DNA of 64,000 nucleotides, from positions 16,078 to 80,077 of the forward strand of contig NZ_JAQCNH010000097.1 in NCBI RefSeq assembly GCF_028275115.1, given 5' to 3'. Of this stretch, positions 52,624-62,154 are shown piece after piece. Position 1 is the first letter of the stretch. Every line of letters starts with the position of its first letter. Under the pieces are notes generated by a model. That model was not told the origin of the DNA, did not search any database, and saw only the letters and a program-made list of their open reading frames with translations. The stretch comes from Halorientalis sp. GTDB lineage: Archaea > Halobacteriota > Halobacteria > Halobacteriales > Haloarculaceae. Both the position numbers and the translations under genes were made by a program.

Positions 52624-53502
52624 ATGGACGAGCGGGCGGCTCTGGCGATGCTGACCGACAATCTCCCCGCCGCGGGTGACGACGCGGCCGTCGTCGGCGA
52701 GCAGATCCTCACGACGGACATGCTCCACGACACGACGGACTTCCCCGCGGGCACGAACAGGTACACCGCCGGTTGGCGGGCTGTCGCCGCGTCGTTGTCC
52801 GACGTAGCCGCGATGGGTGCCGAAGCGACCGCCGCTGTCGCAGCGTACGCTGCCCCTGCCTTCGACCCCGACGAACTCCGGGCGTTCGTGCGCGGTGCGC
52901 AGGACGTCTGCACGCACGTCGAAGCCGAGTACGTCGGCGGCGACCTCGACGGTCACGAGGAGTTCACCGTCGCCAGCACCGCTCTGGGGCGGACGACCGA
53001 CCCGGTCCGGCGCTCCGGTGCCGACCCCGGTGATGCCCTCTGTGTGACGGGGACGCTCGGCCGAAGCGGGGCCGCACTCCGCCTGTTCGAGCGGGGCGAC
53101 TACGAACGGGCCAACGACCTGTTCCGGTTTACGCCCCGGGTCGTCCCCGGACTGGCAATCTCCTCCTCGGCGACGGCGATGATGGACTCAAGCGACGGCC
53201 TGGCCCGGTCACTCCACCAGCTCGGCGAGGCCAGCGGCTGCGGTTTTGCCGTCGAGACGCCGCTCCCAATCGACGACGACGTCGACGACGTGACCGACGA
53301 CCCCACCGACCGTCGCGAACTCGGCGTGTTTTTCGGCGAGGACTTCGAGCTGGTGTTCACCGCCCAACCCGACAGTCTGCCGGGGCTCCGGGACGTGTGT
53401 GGCGTGCCGATCACTCGAATCGGGGCCGCCACCGACGGCGGAGGGGTCACCCTCGACGACGTGGCACTCCCGAATCGCGGATACACCCACGGCGCGGAGT
53501 GA
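52624..53502 (+). CDS. thiL: Thiamine-monophosphate kinase
   Basis: 292 residues from the ATG at 52624. GDDAAVVGEQILTTDMLHDTTDF (metal/ATP site), VAASLSDVAAMGA, LGRSGAALRLFERG, MMDSSDGLARSLHQL and GEDFELVFTAQPD follow the ThiL order. It phosphorylates thiamine monophosphate to the diphosphate. A ttcttaacc box sits about 27 bases before the ATG, supporting it. It is somewhat short at the N-terminus relative to bacterial ThiL, as in other haloarchaea. Confidence 0.94.
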   Translation: MDERAALAMLTDNLPAAGDDAAVVGEQILTTDMLHDTTDFPAGTNRYTAGWRAVAASLSDVAAMGAEATAAVAAYAAPAFDPDELRAFVRGAQDVCTHVEAEYVGGDLDGHEEFTVASTALGRTTDPVRRSGADPGDALCVTGTLGRSGAALRLFERGDYERANDLFRFTPRVVPGLAISSSATAMMDSSDGLARSLHQLGEASGCGFAVETPLPIDDDVDDVTDDPTDRRELGVFFGEDFELVFTAQPDSLPGLRDVCGVPITRIGAATDGGGVTLDDVALPNRGYTHGAE

Positions 53503-53511
53503 CCCGGCAGC

Positions 53512-54618
53512 TCAGGCTGTCACTGGCACCGGGGTAAAACAGGCCAGGCCGACCAGGAAGGTGGCGACGCCGAGCACGAACCGCCGGCGGTCGAGGCTCT
53601 CGTCGCTGACCGGTGTCGTCGGCCCGGCGTAGGCCAACCCCAGCGCGAGCGTCCCCCAGAGGAACCAGACGAGCGTCACCTCGCCGCTCCGGGCGAGCAA
53701 CTGGAACGCGCCGAGTCCGAACAACGCGGCCGGGACGGCGGCACCGAGAGTCTCGGTTCGCTCGCCGAACATCGCCCGGACGACGTGGCCCCCGTCGAGC
53801 TGTCCCACCGGAAGCAGGTTCAGGAAAGTCAGAAAGGCCCCGAGCCAGCCGCCGAAGACGACTGGATTGAATATCAGCCGCGGGTTCTCGTAGACGAGTT
53901 GCTGCCCGGTCGCGGTCGCGATGGCTTCGATCAGGAGGGGGTGGTTGAACTGGACGCCGAAGGGGTTGGTGACTGGTGGGAGCTGGAGCCCAATCACGGT
54001 GACGACGACGGTCGCGACCAGCCCCGCGAGCGGGCCGGCGACGCCGATGTCGAACAGGGCTTTCCGGTCCGGAATGCGGCCTTTCATGCGGATGACCGCG
54101 CCCATCGTGCCGAAGGGTGGGATGGGCACCGGGATGAAGTAGGGCAGGCTGGCGTCCACACGGTGGTAGCGGCTCAACAGGTAGTGGCCGAGTTCGTGAG
54201 TCCCGATTACGCCGAGGACTGCGGCGGTGAACGGCCACGCGCGGAGTACCGACGCGGGGTCGGCGAAGGCGTTGCCCTGGTACCACAGCGAACCGATGAA
54301 CAGCGTGGTCACCACTGTCGCGAGTGCGAGTGCGACGTTCGTCCAGGGAATCCCGTCGACGCCGATTGTCTGGGGTTCGGCGACCAGCGCATAGGTCCCT
54401 GGCCCCGTCGGGCCGGCCGACTGGTGTCGCCGGAGCGAAATCTCGTACCCGTATTCGCGAAACAGGGGGTGAACTTCACCTTCCAAGGCGTCGGCGGGCA
54501 CGGTCGGATGGCCGACGTACAGGAGTCTGTCGCCGTCGGTTCGGACTTCGTGGACGCGAAACACCGACGTGAACTCCTCGATGGGTGGGCCATCCCCCGG
54601 CGTCCGGGCAGCCTCCAT
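53512..54618 (-). CDS. Site-2 protease family membrane metalloprotease
   Basis: 368 residues from the ATG at 54618. A 90-residue soluble start is followed by six or seven helices. The zinc motif is VIGTHELGHYLLSRYHRV (HExxH), and the second site is LPVGQLDGGHVVRAMFG (Asp ligand). PYFIPVPIPPFGTMGAVIRM is a family block. It cleaves transmembrane substrates; target unknown. It is convergent with thiL. Confidence 0.93.
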   Translation of the reverse strand: MEAARTPGDGPPIEEFTSVFRVHEVRTDGDRLLYVGHPTVPADALEGEVHPLFREYGYEISLRRHQSAGPTGPGTYALVAEPQTIGVDGIPWTNVALALATVVTTLFIGSLWYQGNAFADPASVLRAWPFTAAVLGVIGTHELGHYLLSRYHRVDASLPYFIPVPIPPFGTMGAVIRMKGRIPDRKALFDIGVAGPLAGLVATVVVTVIGLQLPPVTNPFGVQFNHPLLIEAIATATGQQLVYENPRLIFNPVVFGGWLGAFLTFLNLLPVGQLDGGHVVRAMFGERTETLGAAVPAALFGLGAFQLLARSGEVTLVWFLWGTLALGLAYAGPTTPVSDESLDRRRFVLGVATFLVGLACFTPVPVTA

Positions 54619-54741
54619 TGTAACGTGGTTACGGGTCAGTACTGTAAAAACCTCGTGTCGACGCACTGCCAGTCGCTCGCGGGGTGTTGAACGGCCGGCG
54701 GTCGGTCTTGCTGCGGGGCGTCGGGCGGGCGTAGTGTTCAG

Positions 54742-54999
54742 TCAGGCCGATTCGATGCGCCACGTGGTCGCGCTCGTGTACGACCACTTCTCGATCTCCA
54801 GTTCGCCGGCGGAGTCTTTCAGCTTCACCATCAGCGCGCCAATCTCCTTTGGCGACAGTCCGACCTCGTCCGCGATGAACTTGCTCTTGAAGTACAGTTC
54901 GCCGTCCGCTGCCTTCTGTGAGAGGAAAGTCTTGAGCCGCTCTTCTTTGCTCGCGGCGTCTTCGTCGTCCGTCGCGGAGGGCTGTGTGGTTGCGCTCAT
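54742..54999 (-). CDS. DUF7123 family protein (winged-helix-like)
   Basis: 85 residues from the ATG at 54999; a GTG at 55008 is an alternative. After a polar start comes ERLKTFLSQKAADGELYFKS, KFIADEVGLSPKEIGALMVKL and WSYTSATTWRIES, the small haloarchaeal DUF7123 family with a winged-helix-like pattern. A clear TATA box precedes it. It may bind DNA; no target known. Confidence 0.88.
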   Translation of the reverse strand: MSATTQPSATDDEDAASKEERLKTFLSQKAADGELYFKSKFIADEVGLSPKEIGALMVKLKDSAGELEIEKWSYTSATTWRIESA

Positions 55000-55307
55000 C
55001 TTTGACACCTCACTCCAGCCTTCCAGCCACGACCAAATATAAAGCCAGGACGCTTCGCATCACTTCGGCGGTTTTAGCGACGCTTTGCGCTCGTTCGCTC
55101 GTAAATCGGTGTAAAACGCTCTTTTCAGAACGTTTCGAGCAGCGGCGATACCTTTTATCGAGGCGTTAGAATCCGCTAGAACAGTCTCGAACGAACTCGG
55201 AATAGCTGTCTGACGGGCGTCTCACGCCGGATACATGCGGATAAAATTGCTTGTACTTCCCGACACGACCAGGTGGGGTCGGTTGGCACGCGGGCCGTGT
55301 GTGGAGC
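55000..55307. other. 308-base region with one promoter and no gene
   Basis: The left part holds the DUF7123 promoter. The rest carries several AT-rich stretches (ctttttcag-like and accttttatcg around 55115-55160) but no frame with protein character, no tRNA and no T-run hairpin that I can support. Confidence 0.45.
55035..55046 (-). promoter_or_regulatory. TATA box of the DUF7123 gene
   Basis: On the minus strand gctttatatttg lies about 36 bases before the ATG at 54999 and 27 before the alternative GTG at 55008. Confidence 0.6.
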
Positions 55308-56138
55308 CTATCGCCGCTCGTGGACCCAGAACTCGTCGTCGACTGTGACCTCTTTTTTGAACAGTGGCACCTCGTCTTTGAGGCGGTCGATGCCGGCTTC
55401 GACAGCACGAAACGCCTCGCCGCGGTGCCCCGCTAGCACGACGACGAACACGATGTCCTCGCCGTACTCGATGACGCCGGTGCGGTGGTGGAGAAGCACG
55501 TCGAGGACTCCCTCGCGTGCTTCGAGTTCGGCCTCGATGGTTTCCATCCGGTCGTCGGCGACGCCCTCGTACTTCTCGAAGGACAGATACTCCGTGGGTT
55601 CGTCGTCCGGAGCGTCCCTCGCCCGGACCCGTCCGGTGAACGTGGCGACCGCACCGGCCCGCTCAGCCCGTGGAGAGGCTTTGATTCGAGCCACGAGTGA
55701 TTCGAGCGTCGCGCGGGGTTCGGTCCCGGCGAGGGCGTCGAGGACGGCGTCGAGGTCCACGTCGTCGGCCGTCGGCGCGGCGGCCAACTCGGGCCCGGTG
55801 TGGTCGCGGTCCCCGAGAACGACCTGCGGGATTGCGGCGTCGCTGAACCCCTCGACGATGGCGTAGTCGTAGTCGGGAGCGAGGGCGTCCAGTGTGTCGT
55901 CGAGCGTGCGGTCCTCGCCCGTGGCGAACCAGCCCTCGTCGTCGGTGAGGCCATACGCCGTGGCCGCACCGGCCGCCCGGTGTCGAGCGGTGTCTTTCCC
56001 CTCGGTGTCGATGTCGGGTGCGTGTGTGAGATGTTTGACACTGGCCACACGGCCGCGCTCGGCCAGCCGGTCTGTGAGCCGTTCGACGAGCGTCGTCTTC
56101 CCCGAGTCGGACGGACCGACGACCCCGAGTACGTGCAT
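55308..56138 (-). CDS. MobB-MoaE fusion, molybdopterin cofactor synthesis
   Basis: 276 residues. Residues 1-155 are a MobB-like P-loop domain (VLGVVGPSDSGKTTLVERL; VASVKHLTHAPDIDTEGKDTARHRAAGA). Residues about 160-276 are MoaE, the large subunit of molybdopterin synthase (AVATFTGRVRARD; LSFEKYEGVADDRM; VLLHHRTGVIEYGEDIVFVVVLAGHRGEAF split; VPLFKKEVTVDDEFWVHERR). It should insert sulfur into precursor Z with MoaD and help guanylylate the cofactor. The fusion is known in haloarchaea. The pterin product serves enzymes such as the AOR in this window. Confidence 0.93.
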   Translation of the reverse strand: MHVLGVVGPSDSGKTTLVERLTDRLAERGRVASVKHLTHAPDIDTEGKDTARHRAAGAATAYGLTDDEGWFATGEDRTLDDTLDALAPDYDYAIVEGFSDAAIPQVVLGDRDHTGPELAAAPTADDVDLDAVLDALAGTEPRATLESLVARIKASPRAERAGAVATFTGRVRARDAPDDEPTEYLSFEKYEGVADDRMETIEAELEAREGVLDVLLHHRTGVIEYGEDIVFVVVLAGHRGEAFRAVEAGIDRLKDEVPLFKKEVTVDDEFWVHERR

Positions 56139-56351
56139 AGGTCACACTCTGTCCTCCGAGCGCATTAGCGTTCGGTCCCCGTCGAGGTGGCAGCCTGGCC
56201 ACGGTCGTCCCGCGGTGACGTTACGACTGGTTCCGGCAGGTACCGTGACGAGTCACTCTGGACCGAGCGAGCGACGCGTGGCCCGGTTTAGTGGAGAACA
56301 CGATCTGAAAAAGAACATAGATACAATAGCATCGGGGAGTTGAGTGAGCGC

Positions 56352-57635
56352 ATGGGCACGCAACTCGGGACGGGACAGCACGACGGAGAGAACGGATACA
56401 CGGTCGCGGTGCGGGCTGTCGAAGCGGCGGTCGACCGGATCGAGGGCGACACGGTCGACTTCTGCCAGGTGTTTTGCTCGACGCGGTACGACTACGACGA
56501 CGTGCTCGAAGGCGTTCACTCGGTCGTCGACGACGAAACAGCGGTGTTCGGCTGTTCGTCCTCGGGAGAGTTCACAGAGGAGGGCGTCCAGGCCGGCAGC
56601 GTCGTCGCCAGTGTCGTCGTCAGCGACGACATCCGATTTTTCACCAGCCTCTCGACGGACCTCGAGGACGACCCCCACCGATGTGTCTTCGAGGCCGTCA
56701 ACGCGCTCCCTCGAGACGGCAACCCCCAGCTCGAGGGATATCCACACAGAGTCGCGATCAACCTCCACGACGGGCTCTCGGGCCTGAGCGACCAGGTCGC
56801 CAGAATCGCGGACGATCAGCTTGGCGACGACGTGACACTGGTCGGTGGCGCGGCGGGGGACGACCTCCTACTTGAGGAGACGCACGTCTTCTGTGGCGAG
56901 CAGTTCGCGACGGACGCGGTCGGACTGGCGTTGCTCGCCTCGAAAAAACCCATTCCGGTGACGGTCAACCACGGGCACACACCTATTTCCGAGCCGATGA
57001 CCGTAACCGAGTCCGAAGGCGGGACCGTCCACGAACTCGACGGCGAGCCGGCGTACGAGGTCTGGAAAGAGGCAATTCGCGAGTCAGCGATGGAGAACTA
57101 CGAGATCGACGTGGACGACATCCAGGACGGCTCCGACCAGCTCTCGATGATGCTGGCCCGGTACGAGTTCGGAATCGAATCCGAGCCTCGAAGCGACGAA
57201 CCGGGCGGACTGCTCGGGCGGCTCAAGTCGTTCGTCGAGCGGACGTTCGTCTCGACGAGCGGCTACAACATCCGGTGGCCCGGTATGGAGACGACCACCG
57301 CGGGCCCTCTCTCGTTCGCCGTCGCGATGCCCGAGGAAACCGAACTCCGGGTCATGCACAGCGACCCCGACGACCAGATTTCGTCCGTTCGGACCGCCGC
57401 CAGGAATGCCGTCGACCAGACCGACGACGGCGACGTCGCGGGTGGGTTCGTTTACGATTGTTTCTGTCGGGCCGCGATCCTCGAAGACGAATTCGACGAC
57501 GCACTGGCCGCCGTCGAGAGCGAGGTGCAGGCCCCGTTTGCTGGCTTCGAGACGTACGGCGAGGTCTGCACGAAGAGTGACGACCTCACCGAGTACCACA
57601 ACACGACGTCGGTCGTGATGGTTCTGCCTGCATAG
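56352..57635 (+). CDS. FIST-domain signal transduction protein
   Basis: 427 residues from the ATG at 56352. The FIST N part has DFCQVFCSTRYDYDDVLEG, ETAVFGCSSSGEFTEEGVQAGSVVASVV and LVGGAAGDDLLLEETHVFCGEQF split across about 45-195. The FIST C part ends YGEVCTKSDDLTEYHNTTSVVMVLP. FIST proteins bind small ligands such as amino acids and are linked to kinases and chemoreceptors; haloarchaea have several. No output domain is fused. Confidence 0.92.
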   Translation: MGTQLGTGQHDGENGYTVAVRAVEAAVDRIEGDTVDFCQVFCSTRYDYDDVLEGVHSVVDDETAVFGCSSSGEFTEEGVQAGSVVASVVVSDDIRFFTSLSTDLEDDPHRCVFEAVNALPRDGNPQLEGYPHRVAINLHDGLSGLSDQVARIADDQLGDDVTLVGGAAGDDLLLEETHVFCGEQFATDAVGLALLASKKPIPVTVNHGHTPISEPMTVTESEGGTVHELDGEPAYEVWKEAIRESAMENYEIDVDDIQDGSDQLSMMLARYEFGIESEPRSDEPGGLLGRLKSFVERTFVSTSGYNIRWPGMETTTAGPLSFAVAMPEETELRVMHSDPDDQISSVRTAARNAVDQTDDGDVAGGFVYDCFCRAAILEDEFDDALAAVESEVQAPFAGFETYGEVCTKSDDLTEYHNTTSVVMVLPA

Positions 57636-57723
57636 CGCCGCGGGACCGCGTTCGCGGCCCTCAGTTCGGAACAGGGCCGACGAGCCGACCTGGCGACGTG
57701 TGAGCCGACTCGAAACGGTGAAA

Positions 57724-57750
57724 CAAGCGCCTCAGCTACTGTGGCGCTTG
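57724..57750. promoter_or_regulatory. 8-bp inverted repeat at the pyrH promoter
   Basis: CAAGCGCC at 57724-57731 is the reverse complement of GGCGCTTG at 57743-57750. A cttaaac TATA box follows at 57757-57763, 25 bases before the pyrH ATG. The repeat sits at the BRE-proximal upstream side, where an activator or repressor could act. Function is inferred from position. Confidence 0.45.
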
Positions 57751-57787
57751 ACAACTCTTAAACCCGCAACAAAGCAACCGATAGGTA

Positions 57788-58480
57788 ATGAAAGTCGTCG
57801 TCTCTATCGGCGGGAGCGTCCTCGCACCGGATCTCGACCCGGAGAGGGTTCGCGCGTACGCGAGTGTCGTAGAATCACTGCTCACGGCGGGTCACCGCGT
57901 CGGTGTCGTCGTCGGCGGTGGCACGGTCGCTCGCGACTACATCGCGTCCGCCCGGGAACTCGGGGCCAACGAGATACAACTCGACCAGTTGGGTATCGGC
58001 GTCACACGCCTGAACGCCCGCCTACTCATCGCCGCCCTCGGTGAGGCAGCCGCTCCGACGTCCCCCGAAACGTATGAGGACGCCGGCGCGGCCTTCCACC
58101 GTGGTGACGTCCCGGTGATGGGCGGCGTCGCGGCTGCACAGACGACCGATGCGGTCAGCGCCGCCCTCGCCGAGTACCTCAACGCCGAGTTGCTGGTGTA
58201 CGCTACGAGCGTTCCCGGCGTCTTCAGCGCCGACCCGAACGAACACGACGACGCGATGAAGTACGCCGAACTGTCGGCGGACGAACTCGTGGACGTGATC
58301 GCCGACATCGAGATGACCGCCGGGAGCAACGCCCCCGTCGATCTGCTGGCCGCGAAGGTCATCCAGCGAGCGACTCTCCGGACCGTGGTGCTAGACGGCA
58401 CCAAGCCCGAAGCCGTCGAGCGCGCGATTCTCGACGACGACCACGACGGGACCGAGGTCGTCCCGGGTGATTCGACGTGA
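57788..58480 (+). CDS. pyrH: UMP kinase
   Basis: 230 residues. MKVVVSIGGSVLAPDLD, VGVVVGGGTVARDYIASARE, VPVMGGVAAAQTTDAVSAALAE and LVYATSVPGVFSADPNEHDDA are archaeal UMP-kinase blocks of the amino-acid-kinase fold. It makes UDP from UMP and ATP. Its TGA overlaps the lysS GTG by 4 bases. Confidence 0.96.
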   Translation: MKVVVSIGGSVLAPDLDPERVRAYASVVESLLTAGHRVGVVVGGGTVARDYIASARELGANEIQLDQLGIGVTRLNARLLIAALGEAAAPTSPETYEDAGAAFHRGDVPVMGGVAAAQTTDAVSAALAEYLNAELLVYATSVPGVFSADPNEHDDAMKYAELSADELVDVIADIEMTAGSNAPVDLLAAKVIQRATLRTVVLDGTKPEAVERAILDDDHDGTEVVPGDST

Positions 58481-60168
58481 CCAACGATGTTCCGGAGATC
58501 GACGTGGACCTGGACCAGGACGCCATCTACGACCCCTACGCGGTCGGGACGGGCGACCAGCGGGCGTTCTGGGCCGACGCCGTCGCCGACGCCATTCTCG
58601 AAACCGACCCCGAGGACCCCATCGTTGTCAAGGGCGGCGTCTCCCCCTCCGGTGTGCCCCACATCGGCCACTTCAACGAGATTCTGCGCAGCTACGTCGT
58701 GGCCGAAACCCTGCGTGACCGCGGCCGAGAGGTTCGGCAGGTGTTCACGACCGACGACAGGGACCCACTGCGGAAGATTCCCCGAACGCTCGCCGACCTG
58801 GAGTGGCGTATCGTCGACCTCGGCGACGACGCCGTCGACTCGGCGGCCGTGGGTCAGAACCTCGGCAAGCCCTACACGGACATTCCCGACCCCTTCGGCT
58901 GCTGCGATTCCTACGGCGCACACTTCACCAACCTGCTGCTCCAGGGGGCTGACCTCGTGGACGTGCCAATCGAGTTCGTCTCGAACACGGACCGCTACGA
59001 GGAGGGTGCGTTCGAGCCTGTGACTCGCGACCTTCTCGAACGCGCCGACGAGGCCCGCGACCTCCTGAGCGAGTACCAGGACAGCGTCGACGAAGACTAC
59101 ACGCCCTTCACGCCCCAGTGCAGCGAGTGCGGGAAGCTAACCGGCGAGGTCACGAGTCTTGACCTCGACGCCGGCGATGTCGCGTACACCTGTACGGACT
59201 TGGAGGCCGGCGACCGAACGATTCAGGGGTGTGGTCACGAGGGGACCGCCACGCTCCGGGAGGGCAAGCTCCCGTGGCGGTTCGAGTGGCCAGCACAGTG
59301 GGACATTCTGGGCGTGGATTTCGAGCCCTTCGGGAAGGACCACGCGGAGGGGTCTTGGCCCAGCGGTGTGGACGTGGCCCGAACCCTGTTTGATATCGAC
59401 CCACCGGTGCCGATGGTCTACGAGTGGTTTACGCTGAACGGTGACGCGCTCTCTTCCTCGTCGGGGAACGTCGTCACCGTCGCGGAGGTGTTGGAACTGC
59501 TCGAACCCGAAGTGTTCCGGTACTTTTTCGTCAAAAACCCACGGAAACAACGGGATTTCAGCGTCGACACGCTCGACCAGTTGGTCGACGAGTTCGACCG
59601 CTCCGAGCGGATCTACTTCGGCGAGACCGAACCCAGAGACGAGACCGAGGCGGAACTCGTCGAGCGGGCCTACCCCAAGGTCGTCGATTCGGTGGCGCAA
59701 CAACAACCGGTCCGGATTCCGTACACGTTCGCCGCAGTACTGGGGATGACCGACGACGTGGAACTGCGGGAGACGATGGCCCGACGGGAAGGCCACATTC
59801 CCGATGACGCGACGCCCGAGCAGGTACACGCGGCGCTGTCCCGCGTCGAGCAGGCCCGTGCCTGGACCAAGCGGACCGACAACGAGTACAACTACCGACT
59901 GGCCGAAGACCTCCCGGACGTCGAGTTCGACGAGGCGACCACCGCCGCACTGGACGAACTGGCCGAGTTCGTGGCCGAGCACGACGACGGCGAGGAGATC
60001 CAGAGCGAAATCTACGAGGCAGCCAGACGCCACGAGGTCGAGGTGAGCGACTTCTTCTCGGCGGGCTACCGCTTGTTCCTCGACACGGACCAGGGGCCGC
60101 GGCTCGGTCCCTTCCTCGCGGCGCTGGACGAGGCGTTCGTCCTCGACCGGTTGCGTCGGGACGACTGA
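58477..60168 (+). CDS. lysS: Lysyl-tRNA synthetase, class I
   Basis: 563 residues from GTG at 58477. Class I LysRS features: VVKGGVSPSGVPHIGHFNEIL (HIGH region), PCDYxxH-like DPFGCCDSYGAHFTNLLL, a zinc-like CSECGKLTGE, and LNGDALSSSSGNVVTVAEVLELL at the KMSKS position (here SSSSGN, as in other class I enzymes). It charges tRNA-Lys. Coupled to pyrH by GTGA overlap. Confidence 0.97.
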   Translation: MTNDVPEIDVDLDQDAIYDPYAVGTGDQRAFWADAVADAILETDPEDPIVVKGGVSPSGVPHIGHFNEILRSYVVAETLRDRGREVRQVFTTDDRDPLRKIPRTLADLEWRIVDLGDDAVDSAAVGQNLGKPYTDIPDPFGCCDSYGAHFTNLLLQGADLVDVPIEFVSNTDRYEEGAFEPVTRDLLERADEARDLLSEYQDSVDEDYTPFTPQCSECGKLTGEVTSLDLDAGDVAYTCTDLEAGDRTIQGCGHEGTATLREGKLPWRFEWPAQWDILGVDFEPFGKDHAEGSWPSGVDVARTLFDIDPPVPMVYEWFTLNGDALSSSSGNVVTVAEVLELLEPEVFRYFFVKNPRKQRDFSVDTLDQLVDEFDRSERIYFGETEPRDETEAELVERAYPKVVDSVAQQQPVRIPYTFAAVLGMTDDVELRETMARREGHIPDDATPEQVHAALSRVEQARAWTKRTDNEYNYRLAEDLPDVEFDEATTAALDELAEFVAEHDDGEEIQSEIYEAARRHEVEVSDFFSAGYRLFLDTDQGPRLGPFLAALDEAFVLDRLRRDD

Positions 60169-60248
60169 GCGCTCGTTCCACACCGCGGGCCCCGTGTGAC
60201 GTGTGCCGAACCAAACCCTCTTGACCGACAGGCTCCTTATTTAGGTCG

Positions 60249-62072
60249 ATGGTAGACCTGTGGGTATGGGTACTCTCCGGCATCCTCCTGTACACCCTGG
60301 CGATGATGGCGTTTCGGACCCAAGGATGGCTCCCGAGCTATATTCGTGTGTCCGGGCCAATCACGACCGTCCACACGAAGCGTGGACGGGCGTTCCTGAA
60401 CTGGCTCGCCGCGCCCAGGCGGTTCTGGCGCGCCTACGGCAACATCGGCGTCGGAATCGCGCTGGTGACGATGGGCGCGATGCTGGTCGTCGTACTGACG
60501 GCCGCGCTCGGGAGCCTCCTCTCGCCCGGCCAGACGCCGTCGGAAGTGCGAAACCCGCAGAACGTACTCGTCATTCCGGGCGTCAACGAGTTCCTCCCGC
60601 TGTCGGCCGCCCCCGGCATCGTCTTCGGCCTGCTCGTCGGCCTCGTCGTCCACGAGGGCGGTCACGGCCTGCTCTGTCGGGTCGAGGACATCGACATCGA
60701 CTCGATGGGGCTGGCCTTCTTGGCGTTTATTCCCGTTGGCGCGTTCGTCGAACCCGACGAGGAGAGCCGGAGCGAGGCCGACCGGGGCTCCCAAACCCGG
60801 ATGTTCTCCGCCGGTGTCATGAACAACTTCGCGATCACGGTGATCGCCTTCGCGCTTCTTTTTGGCCCCGTTGCCGGCTCTATCGCCGTCGCCGACGGCG
60901 CACCGGTCGGCCAGTCTCTGCCCGGTTCGACCGCCGAGGACGCCGGTATCGAACGGGGCGACCTCATTACAGCCATTAACGGGACCGACGTTACCGAGCC
61001 CGGCCGACTCGAAACCGTTCTCCGGAACACCCCGGGCCGGCAGGCAGCGGTCGAACTCAACGGCGAACGGACAATCCAAGTGACCCGTTCGCCGACGATT
61101 ACGGCCTCGGTCCCACAGGTGATCGGCGGGCGCGCCAACGAGACCGGGATCAACTGGAGCGCGACCAACCCGACCGACGTGGTCGCGGTCAACGGGACGA
61201 CCGTCAGTACCGAACGCGAGTTCGAGAACGCCGTCCGCAACCACACCGTCGCCGAAGTCGAGACGGAAAACGGCACTGCGACGTTCCCGACCGGCGCGTT
61301 CGTGCTTCGCGTCTTCGAGGACGGGCCGCTCGGGAACACGACTGCACCGACCGACCAGTACATGATTATCACCGCCATCGCCGGCGAGCGGGTGCTCGGC
61401 CCCGAGACGCTAAGTGAGGTGTTACGTGACGAGCAACCCGACGAGACGGTGCCTATCGAGACGTACGTCCTTCGGGACGGCGACGTCGAGCGGGAAGTGT
61501 ACAACGTTACGCTCGATCCGCACCCGGACGAGCAGGGTGGATTCGTCGGCGTCGCGCCAGCCCGTGGCGTCAGCGGCCTGGTCGTCAACGACTTTGGCAT
61601 CAAGACATACCCTGCCCAGGACTTCCTCGGCCTGTTGCAGGGTGACGACGGCGCGTTCGGCGGCCTGACCGACGGCTCCGCGCTCGGCCGTGTGTTCATG
61701 GTCCTCATCATGCCGTTCATCGGCGTCCTCCAGCCCCAGATCGGCTACAATTTCGCCGGATTCGTCCCCGAGGTGGCGAACTTCTACACGGCGTCCGGGT
61801 TGCTCGGTGGGCTGGGCGGTGGCGTCCTGATCGCGGCCAACATGCTGTTCTGGACCGCTTGGGTCAACCTCCAGCTCGGGATGTTCAACCTCGTCCCAAC
61901 CTTCCCATTGGACGGCGGACATATTCTCCGGACCAGTTCGGAGGCAATCGTTTCTCGACTCCCGGTCGAGGGCGGTCGTCGACTGACCACGACGGTCACC
62001 ATCTCTATCAGTCTCCTGATGATCGCGGGCCTGGTGTTGATGATCTTCGGACCGCAGTTGTTCGCGGGCTAA
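60249..62072 (+). CDS. Site-2 protease with PDZ-like domains
   Basis: 607 residues. The HExxH motif is GLVVHEGGHGLLCRVEDIDI (HEGGH). Membrane helices precede and follow it. Two extracytoplasmic PDZ-like segments lie between (STAEDAGIERGDLITAINGTDVTEP; GERVLGPETLSEVLRDEQPDE). The second active-site motif is FNLVPTFPLDGGHILRTSSEA. This is an archaeal M50 member distinct from the one at 53512. It is an intramembrane protease, probably releasing membrane-bound factors. Confidence 0.93.
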   Translation: MVDLWVWVLSGILLYTLAMMAFRTQGWLPSYIRVSGPITTVHTKRGRAFLNWLAAPRRFWRAYGNIGVGIALVTMGAMLVVVLTAALGSLLSPGQTPSEVRNPQNVLVIPGVNEFLPLSAAPGIVFGLLVGLVVHEGGHGLLCRVEDIDIDSMGLAFLAFIPVGAFVEPDEESRSEADRGSQTRMFSAGVMNNFAITVIAFALLFGPVAGSIAVADGAPVGQSLPGSTAEDAGIERGDLITAINGTDVTEPGRLETVLRNTPGRQAAVELNGERTIQVTRSPTITASVPQVIGGRANETGINWSATNPTDVVAVNGTTVSTEREFENAVRNHTVAEVETENGTATFPTGAFVLRVFEDGPLGNTTAPTDQYMIITAIAGERVLGPETLSEVLRDEQPDETVPIETYVLRDGDVEREVYNVTLDPHPDEQGGFVGVAPARGVSGLVVNDFGIKTYPAQDFLGLLQGDDGAFGGLTDGSALGRVFMVLIMPFIGVLQPQIGYNFAGFVPEVANFYTASGLLGGLGGGVLIAANMLFWTAWVNLQLGMFNLVPTFPLDGGHILRTSSEAIVSRLPVEGGRRLTTTVTISISLLMIAGLVLMIFGPQLFAG

Positions 62073-62154
62073 GGGGCCGACCGTCGGCCACGGGTCCTTC
62101 ACCGACCGGCCGGAGAACGGAAACCTCCTTACGGAGCAGTCCGAACAACCGTGT

